Assembly (NCBI GenBank): GCA_012514545.1
Contig: JAAZAC010000196.1
Span: 1 to 7,005, forward strand
Source: Actinomycetales bacterium
GTDB taxonomy: Bacteria > Actinomycetota > Actinomycetes > Actinomycetales > Cellulomonadaceae
Direction of reading: 5' to 3'
Length of the DNA: 7,005 nucleotides
In this document: one piece after another, positions 1 to 4,161 of the stretch
Layout of the letters: every line of letters begins with the position of its first letter
Numbering within the stretch: position 1 is the first letter of the stretch
Translations under genes and position numbers: made by a program
The notes under the pieces: generated by a model
Databases searched by the model: none
The model's input: only the letters and a program-made list of their open reading frames with translations
Told to the model about the DNA's origin: nothing

Positions 1-8
1 CGCCCCGC

Positions 9-824
9 TCAGAGCGCGTACTGCACGACGAGCGGCGCGTGGTCGCTCCACCGCTCCGCGTACGACGGCGCCCGGTCGACCTCCGCGCGGACCCCCGCCG
101 TCGCGAGGGCCGGCGAGGCGAGCTGGTAGTCGATGCGCCACCCGGCGTCGTTGTCGAACGCCTTGCCGCGCCACGACCACCACGTGTACGGGCCGGGCCC
201 CGGGCCCGCGAGGTGCCGGTGCACGTCCACCCAGCCGAGGTCGTCGAACCACCGGTCCAGGTAGGCCCGCTCCTCGGGCAGGCACCCCGCCGAGCGCAGG
301 TTGCCCTTCCAGTTCTTCAGGTCCACGTTCCGGTGGGTCGTGTTGAGGTCCCCGCCGACGACGGCGCGCCCGCCCGCCGCGCCCAGCTCGCCGAGGCGCT
401 CGGTCACCAGGTCGAGGAACGCGAGCTTCTCGGCCATCGACGGCTGCCCGACCGTCCCGCTGTGGACGTACGTCGAGACGACGGTGAGCGGGCCGCCGTC
501 GGGCAGCTCGAGGTCGGCCTCGACCCACCGGCCGGAGTTCGTCGCGACCCCGTCCGGCCCGAGGCCCACGCGCACCGCCGCGACGGGCAGGCGCGAGGCG
601 ATCGCGACGCCGGCGCGGCCCTTGGTCGCGGACTCCGCGTGCGCGAGGTGCCACACCGCGGGGTCGAGGTGGTCGCGCAGGTGCTCCTCGCCGGCCCGGG
701 TCTCCTGGAGCAGGAGCACGTCGGGCCGGCGGGCCGCCAGCCACGCGCCCATGCCCCGGCGGAAGGCGGCGCGGATCCCGTTGACATTGGCGGTCGCGAT
801 GAGCACCAGAGCATTCTCGGCCAC
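9..824 (-). CDS. xth: Exodeoxyribonuclease III (AP endonuclease, EEP family)
   Basis: This is an Mg-dependent 3'-5' exonuclease and AP endonuclease of the ExoIII/Xth family, acting in base-excision repair in the cytoplasm. From the GTG at 824 it has 271 residues, close to the usual 265-270. Visible motifs are NVNG (13-16), the metal ligand in QETR (Glu41), the catalytic-region Tyr119 in STYVHSG, GGDLN (Asp159, Asn161), WxSWRG near 230 with RIDY shortly after, and the terminal SDH (Asp261-His262). All expected active-site residues are present. The start is uncertain. The frame stays open up to an ATG at 917, but that extension is Arg-rich, runs through the palindromic repeats and is not like ExoIII. 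A second GTG at 806 (265 aa) has a weak GAG 9 nt upstream. It lies downstream of the VOC gene on the same strand, and no clear promoter was found. Family assignment is very sure; the start is not. Confidence 0.95.
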   Translation of the reverse strand: MAENALVLIATANVNGIRAAFRRGMGAWLAARRPDVLLLQETRAGEEHLRDHLDPAVWHLAHAESATKGRAGVAIASRLPVAAVRVGLGPDGVATNSGRWVEADLELPDGGPLTVVSTYVHSGTVGQPSMAEKLAFLDLVTERLGELGAAGGRAVVGGDLNTTHRNVDLKNWKGNLRSAGCLPEERAYLDRWFDDLGWVDVHRHLAGPGPGPYTWWSWRGKAFDNDAGWRIDYQLASPALATAGVRAEVDRAPSYAERWSDHAPLVVQYAL

Positions 825-864
825 CGCGCCGGGCCCCCGGACCACGCCCGTCGCTCCCCGCCGT

Positions 865-900
865 CGAGTGGAGCGCCGTGGCGCCACCGCGCTCCACTCG
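865..900. repeat. 36-bp near-perfect palindrome (repeat cluster 1, copies 1 and 2)
   Basis: Twelve-base arms CGAGTGGAGCGC (865-876) and GCGCTCCACTCG (889-900) are exact inverted copies. The centre GTGGCGCCAC (878-887) is itself a palindrome, so over 36 bp only the pair 877/888 fails to match. It lies between the VOC stop and the xth start. It could fold as a hairpin or cruciform, act as a U-less transcription stop for the VOC gene, or bind a dimeric protein. There is no T tract on either side. Confidence 0.85.
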
Positions 901-911
901 GGCCGGATCCC

Positions 912-930
912 CGCCACGGCGCTCCACTCG
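912..930. repeat. Third copy of the cluster 1 repeat
   Basis: The 19 bases CGCCACGGCGCTCCACTCG are the exact reverse complement of 865-883 and match the second arm (883-900) at all but one position over their common length. This copy lies 11 bp beyond the VOC stop codon. Cluster 1 therefore reads, on the plus strand, one inverted copy followed by two direct copies. That is the same arrangement as cluster 2 on the other side of the VOC gene. Confidence 0.85.
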
Positions 931-941
931 GGGAGGTGTGG

Positions 942-1439
942 TCAGGACGACATCGTCGGCACCTCGCGGCCCTCGTAGGCGGCGCGGATCGCGTGGATGT
1001 CGAGCTTCTGCTGGCTCAGCATGCACGCCATCGCCCGCTGTCCGGCCTCGCTCGGCTCGAGGGTGAGGTCGTCGAGCCCCGCGGGGACGACCTGCCAGGA
1101 GACGCCGAACCGGTCCTTGAGCCAGCCGCACTCGCTCGGCTCACCGCCGCCCGCCTGCAGGGCCTCCCAGTAGTGGTCGACCTCCTCCTGCGTGGCGCAC
1201 TCGAGCACGAACGAGAACGACTCGTCGAGCGTGAAGTACGGACCGGCGTTCAGCAGCGTCACCCGGTGCCCGTCGAGCTCGATCTCGACGACGAACGCCG
1301 CCCCCTCCTCCACGCCCGGCACGCCGGCGGGGGCGCGGCGGACGCCCAGGATCCGCGATTTCGGGACGACCGACGTCCAGAACTGCGCGGCCTCCTCGGC
1401 CTGGTTCTCGAACCACAGGTGCGTGTGCACGATGCCCAT
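942..1439 (-). CDS. PhnB-like VOC-superfamily protein
   Basis: This 165-residue protein resembles the PhnB/'3-demethylubiquinone-9 3-methyltransferase-like' branch of the vicinal oxygen chelate fold (glyoxalase/bleomycin-resistance superfamily). The sequence shows the typical opening MGIVHTHLWFENQAEEAAQFW (1-21), a FxLDESFSF strand (69-77), and the family hallmark WLKDRFGVSWQVVP (106-119). It ends with a helical tail (MACMLSQQKLDIHAI, 137-151) usual for these small proteins. They form dimers, and most members have no established substrate, so no specific reaction is claimed. The start is well fixed: ATG at 1439 follows GGAGGAG with a 6-nt spacer, although the frame is open to 1583 through repeat sequence. 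The gene stands alone between two repeat clusters. It shares strand but no evident function with folD upstream or xth downstream. Confidence 0.93.
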   Translation of the reverse strand: MGIVHTHLWFENQAEEAAQFWTSVVPKSRILGVRRAPAGVPGVEEGAAFVVEIELDGHRVTLLNAGPYFTLDESFSFVLECATQEEVDHYWEALQAGGGEPSECGWLKDRFGVSWQVVPAGLDDLTLEPSEAGQRAMACMLSQQKLDIHAIRAAYEGREVPTMSS

Positions 1440-1474
1440 GGCGGTCTCCTCCGGTGGTGCGGACGTGCTTGTCA

Positions 1475-1502
1475 CCCGTACCGACCACCGACCCCCGCGC
1501 AA
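1475..1502 (-). promoter_or_regulatory. Possible promoter of the VOC gene
   Basis: On the minus strand, TTGCGC (1502-1497) and TACGGG (1480-1475) are separated by 16 nt. This would give a leader of roughly 30 nt carrying the strong GGAGGAG ribosome site. The -10 match is poor at its last base, so the call is tentative. It fits the view that the VOC gene has its own promoter just downstream of repeat cluster 2. Confidence 0.3.
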
Positions 1503-1518
1503 CTCATCGCCCCACCCT

Positions 1519-1612
1519 GCAGAGTGGAACGATCTGCCTGCACTTCGTTCCACACTGCGCTGCTGGACCTCGTTTCGTTCCACTCTGCGCTGGTGAACGT
1601 TGGACTCTGCGC
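1519..1612. repeat. Repeat cluster 2: GAGTGGAAC-type inverted and direct repeats
   Basis: There are four related units. Copy A, GCAGAGTGGAACGA (1519-1532), is an exact reverse complement of part of copy C, TCGTTCCACTCTGCGC (1575-1590). Copy B, TCGTTCCACACTGCGC (1545-1560), differs from C at one base. Copy D, CGTTGGACTCTGCGC (1598-1612), has two changes. A and B can form a 14-position stem with one mismatch and a 12-nt loop. The cluster fills most of the folD-VOC gap and is clearly less G+C-rich than its surroundings. The core GAGTGGAAC differs from the cluster 1 core by one base. Possible roles are a transcription stop, a nucleoid or regulator binding site, or a dispersed intergenic repeat. 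Confidence 0.85.
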
Positions 1613-1626
1613 GGGGGAGGTGCGGG

Positions 1627-1644
1627 GCGGCGCGCAGGCGCCGC
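1627..1644 (-). terminator. Terminator-like hairpin after folD
   Basis: The arms GCGGCGC (1627-1633) and GCGCCGC (1638-1644) pair perfectly across a 4-nt loop, 3 nt past the folD stop codon on the minus strand. There is no U tract, so a classical intrinsic terminator is not shown. Strong G+C hairpins without U tracts after stop codons are common in actinomycetes and may slow or stop polymerase. Confidence 0.45.
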
Positions 1645-1647
1645 AGG

Positions 1648-2529
1648 TCAGCGCAGGCGGGCCTCGGCCGCCTCGACCACGTTCGCGAGGAGCATCGCGC
1701 GGGTCATCGGCCCGACGCCGCCCGGGTTGGGCGAGAGCCAGCCCGCCACCTCGGCGACGGCCGGGTCGACGTCGCCCACGAGGCGCGTCCGGCCCGTCTC
1801 CGGGTCCACCCGCCGGGAGACGCCGACGTCGAGCACCACGGCCCCCGGCGCGACGTCCTCCGGCCGCACGATGCCGGGCACGCCGGCCGCGGCCACGATG
1901 ACGTCGGCCCGGCGCAGGTGCGCGGCGAGGTCGCGCGTGCCGGTGTGCGTGAGCGTCACCGTCGCGTTGTGCTCGCGGCGGGTCAGCAGCAGCCCGATCG
2001 AGCGGCCCACCGTGGTGCCCCGCCCGACGACGACGACGTGCTGGCCGGCCACGGAGAGCCCGTACCGGGCCAGCAGCTCGAGGCAGGCGCGCGGGGTGCA
2101 CGGCAGCGGCGAGGTCAGTGGCTCCTTGACCCGCAGCACGAGGCGCCCGAGGTTCGTCGGGTGCAGCCCGTCGGCGTCCTTGTCGGGGTCGATCCGCTCG
2201 AGCAGCGGGCCCGCGTCGAGCCCGCCCGGCAGGGGCAGCTGGACGATGTAGCCGGTGCAGCGCGGGTCGCGGTTGAGCCGGTCGACGGCGGCCTCGACCT
2301 CGGCGAGCGTGGCGTCCGCCGGGAGGTCCTCCCGGATCGAGTCGATGCCGACCTCGGCGCAGTCGCGGTGCTTGCCCGCGACGTAGGCGTGCGAGCCCGG
2401 GTCGTCGCCCACGAGCACGGTGCCCAGCCCCGGCACGACCCCGCGCCGCCGCAGCGCGGCGACCCGCTCGGCGAGCTCGGCCTTGATCGTGGCGGCGACG
2501 GCCTTGCCGTCGAGGACCTGCGCGCTCAC
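1648..2529 (-). CDS. folD: Bifunctional methylene-THF dehydrogenase / methenyl-THF cyclohydrolase
   Basis: FolD oxidises 5,10-methylene-THF to 5,10-methenyl-THF with NADP+ and then hydrolyses it to 10-formyl-THF, the one-carbon donor for purine synthesis and initiator-tRNA formylation. The 293-residue product has normal length. Seen: SHAYVAGKHRDC with Tyr49 and catalytic Lys53, GYIVQLPLPGG (Gln97), DKDADGLHP (Asp120), the Rossmann nucleotide loop GRGTTVG (169-175) followed by NATVT, then ADVIVAAAGVPG, VVLDVGVSR and the C-terminal PNPGGVGPMT signature. It starts at GTG 2529, sharing GTGA with the glyA stop (4-nt overlap). No strong Shine-Dalgarno is present, so translation is probably coupled to glyA. 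It therefore shares the glyA promoter and ZTP riboswitch. The frame is open far upstream inside glyA, but that part is antisense-frame noise and not a fusion. Confidence 0.98.
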   Translation of the reverse strand: MSAQVLDGKAVAATIKAELAERVAALRRRGVVPGLGTVLVGDDPGSHAYVAGKHRDCAEVGIDSIREDLPADATLAEVEAAVDRLNRDPRCTGYIVQLPLPGGLDAGPLLERIDPDKDADGLHPTNLGRLVLRVKEPLTSPLPCTPRACLELLARYGLSVAGQHVVVVGRGTTVGRSIGLLLTRREHNATVTLTHTGTRDLAAHLRRADVIVAAAGVPGIVRPEDVAPGAVVLDVGVSRRVDPETGRTRLVGDVDPAVAEVAGWLSPNPGGVGPMTRAMLLANVVEAAEARLR

Positions 2530-3830
2530 TGCTGCAGGCCCGGGTAGAGCGGGAACTCCGCGGTGAGGCGGGCGACCCGCGCGCGCAGCGCGTCGACGTC
2601 GGCGCCCGCGCCCCGGATCAGCGCGGTCGCGATGATGTCGGCCACCTCGCGGAACTCGGCCTCGCCGAAGCCGCGGGTCGCGAGCGCCGGGGTGCCGATG
2701 CGCAGGCCGGAGGTCACGCGCGGGGGCCGCGGGTCGAACGGCACCGCGTTGCGGTTCACCGTGATGCCGGCGTCGTGCAGGAGGTCCTCGGCCTGCTGGC
2801 CGTCGAGCGGCGACTCGCGCAGGTCGACGAGGACGAGGTGCACGTCCGTGCCGCCGGTGAGGACGGAGACGCCGGCCGCGGCGACGTCCGGCGCGGACAG
2901 CCGCTCGGCGAGGATCTGCGCGCCGTCGAGCGTGCGCTGCTGGCGGTCCCGGAACTCCGGCGTGCCCGCGATCCTGAACGCGGTCGCCTTGGCAGCCACG
3001 ACGTGCATGAGCGGGCCGCCCTGCTGGCCCGGGAACACCGCGGAGTCGATCTTCTTCGCGTGCTCCTCGCGGCACAGGATGAAGCCGGACCGCGGGCCGC
3101 CGATCGTCTTGTGCACGGTCGAGGACACGACGTCGGCGTGCGGCACGGGCGAGGGGTGCAGCCCGGCGGCGACGAGGCCCGCGAAGTGCGCCATGTCCAC
3201 CCACAGCGCGGCGCCGACCTCGTCCGCGATCTCGCGGAACGCGGCGAAGTCGAGGTGCCGCGGGTAGGCGGACCAGCCGGCGATGATGACGCGCGGCCGG
3301 TGCTCGAGCGCCTTCGCGCGCACGACGTCCATGTTCACGCGGAAGGTCGTGGGGTCCACCTGGTAGGCGGCGACGTCGTACAGGCGACCCGAGAAGTTGA
3401 TCTTCATGCCGTGCGTGAGGTGGCCGCCGTGCGCGAGCTCCATGCCGAGGATCGGGTCGCCCGCGGTGGCGAGCGCGTGCAGCACCGCGGCGTTGGCCTG
3501 CGCGCCCGCGTGCGGCTGGACGTTCGCGTGGTCCGCGCCGAACAGCGCCTTCGCGCGCGCGATCGCCAGGTTCTCGGCGACGTCGACGTACTCGCAGCCG
3601 CCGTAGTAGCGCTTGCCCGGGTAGCCCTCGGCGTACTTGTTCGTCAGCACGGAGCCCTGCGCCTGGAGCACGGCGCGCGGCACGAAGTTCTCGCTCGCGA
3701 TCATCTCGAGCGTGTCGCGCTGGCGGCCCAGCTCGAGCTCGAGGACCTCGGCGATCTCGGGGTCGACCTCGGCGAGCGGCACGTCGAGCAGGCGGTCGCG
3801 GGACCGGGCGGCGTCGGGGGTGGCGGTCAT
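2526..3830 (-). CDS. glyA: Serine hydroxymethyltransferase
   Basis: This cytosolic PLP enzyme interconverts serine + THF and glycine + 5,10-methylene-THF, feeding the FolD reaction encoded next. It is 434 residues long, slightly longer than the E. coli enzyme (417). Motifs in order: LEMIASENF (41-49), TNKYAEGYPGKRYYGG (63-78), NVQPHAGAQAN (103-113), HGGHLTHG (134-141), the PLP-contacting VDMAHFAGL (Asp212, His215), the Schiff-base lysine Lys241 in STVHKTIGGPR, FPGQQGGP near 268, and SGLRIGTPALATRGF in the C-terminal domain. The ATG at 3830 is preceded by GAGGAG a few bases upstream, and that site lies inside the riboswitch expression platform. glyA is the first gene of a glyA-folD operon. The HKTIGGPR form, where many bacteria have HKTLRGPR, still keeps the lysine and does not suggest loss of activity. 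Confidence 0.99.
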   Translation of the reverse strand: MTATPDAARSRDRLLDVPLAEVDPEIAEVLELELGRQRDTLEMIASENFVPRAVLQAQGSVLTNKYAEGYPGKRYYGGCEYVDVAENLAIARAKALFGADHANVQPHAGAQANAAVLHALATAGDPILGMELAHGGHLTHGMKINFSGRLYDVAAYQVDPTTFRVNMDVVRAKALEHRPRVIIAGWSAYPRHLDFAAFREIADEVGAALWVDMAHFAGLVAAGLHPSPVPHADVVSSTVHKTIGGPRSGFILCREEHAKKIDSAVFPGQQGGPLMHVVAAKATAFRIAGTPEFRDRQQRTLDGAQILAERLSAPDVAAAGVSVLTGGTDVHLVLVDLRESPLDGQQAEDLLHDAGITVNRNAVPFDPRPPRVTSGLRIGTPALATRGFGEAEFREVADIIATALIRGAGADVDALRARVARLTAEFPLYPGLQQ

Positions 3831-3834
3831 CTCT

Positions 3835-3965
3835 CTCCTCGCGGATCAGCAGTGCGAGCCGGGGCGCGCACCTGGTGGGCGACCCGGGGCCCAGGCGTAC
3901 GACCCCTCGTCAGCTGCTGCGTCGCTCCCCGGTGGTTCCCCACCTCGTTCCGCCAGTCGCGACCC
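3835..3965 (-). ncRNA. ZTP (pfl) riboswitch leading glyA-folD
   Basis: The minus-strand leader of glyA carries the conserved pfl-motif segments in order. GGGTCGCGACTGGCG starts at 3965. P1 is GUCGC (3963-3959) with GCGAC (3925-3921). P2 is GGUGG (3944-3940) with CCACC (3935-3931), closed by a GGAA tetraloop and followed by GGGGAGCGA. A variable linker with a small ACGA/UCGU hairpin comes next, then the 3' element CGCCTGGGC (3897-3889). The pseudoknot GGCG (3954-3951) to CGCC (3897-3894) is available, and UGGGC/GCCCA (3893-3889 with 3880-3876) can close the last hairpin. The class senses ZTP/ZMP, signals of 10-formyl-THF shortage, and is known upstream of glyA and folD. The aptamer covers about 3876-3965. 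Bases 3835-3875 look like a translational expression platform that includes the glyA Shine-Dalgarno. Confidence 0.92.
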
Positions 3966-3970
3966 GGCCC

Positions 3971-4000
3971 AGGCTACCAACGGCCGACGACGGCGCGTCC
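3971..4000 (-). promoter_or_regulatory. Probable glyA-folD promoter
   Basis: TAGCCT (3976-3971) on the minus strand fits a TANNNT -10 box. Initiation about 7 nt downstream would fall at 3965-3963, exactly at the first conserved G residues of the ZTP aptamer. The -35 region (near GGACGC/GACGCG, 4000-3994) is weak. Its position relative to the riboswitch is the main support. Confidence 0.4.
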
Positions 4001-4038
4001 CGTGAATTCCGGCGCGCCGCCGTCGCCGGGGACCCCGG

Positions 4039-4071
4039 CGGACCCACGACGGACCGACCGGCGGACCGACC
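4039..4071. repeat. Three tandem CGGACCSAC units upstream of the phosphatase promoter
   Basis: CGGACCCAC (4039-4047), CGGACCGAC (4050-4058) and CGGACCGAC (4062-4070) repeat every 11-12 bp, about one helical turn. They end 10 bp before the -35 box of the plus-strand promoter. Same-face spacing next to a -35 box suggests an activator or other regulator site, but in DNA this rich in G and C the repeats could be chance. Confidence 0.4.
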
Positions 4072-4080
4072 CATCGGGCG

Positions 4081-4117
4081 CTGACGTGCGGACACGGGCA
4101 TCACTAGGGTGACCACG
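4081..4117 (+). promoter_or_regulatory. Promoter for the PP2C phosphatase, apparently leaderless
   Basis: CTGACG (4081-4086) and TAGGGT (4105-4110) are 18 bp apart. Both match actinobacterial housekeeping boxes well, and this is the least G+C-rich stretch nearby. The predicted start point, 7 nt after the -10 box, falls on a GTG codon at 4117. The transcript would then begin with a start codon, as is common for leaderless actinobacterial mRNAs. Confidence 0.65.
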
Positions 4118-4161
4118 TGGAAAGCCCGCCGCGCTCCACCGCCGCAGGGTCGGGCGGATGA
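4117..4161 (+). CDS. Possible 14-codon leader ORF overlapping the phosphatase start
   Basis: The reading frame starts at GTG 4117 and encodes VESPPRSTAAGSGG (first residue Met in vivo). It ends at TGA 4159-4161, sharing ATGA with the phosphatase start at 4158. Its GTG sits exactly at the predicted transcription start, so it could be translated without a leader. Its ribosomes would then deliver translation to the phosphatase ATG, which has only a weak Shine-Dalgarno (GGGCGG directly before it). No homology is recognised. Alternatives are that it is an accident of position, or that a one-base sequence error has separated the true leaderless N-terminus of the phosphatase from its main frame. Confidence 0.35.
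   Translation: MESPPRSTAAGSGG

Noticed and set aside
1519..1612. Could the repeats be a CRISPR array?
   Set aside because: Units are about 15 bp, of mixed orientation and uneven spacing (22-30 bp), and no cas gene is present.
39..1901. A 620-codon plus-strand open frame across xth, the VOC gene and part of folD
   Set aside because: The encoded protein is low-complexity Arg/Pro/Ala and lies antisense to three genes with intact family motifs.
1648..3204. A possible 518-residue protein extending folD upstream into glyA
   Set aside because: The upstream half overlaps intact glyA in another frame and lacks any FolD-like sequence; the GTG at 2529 with a GTGA overlap gives the normal FolD length.
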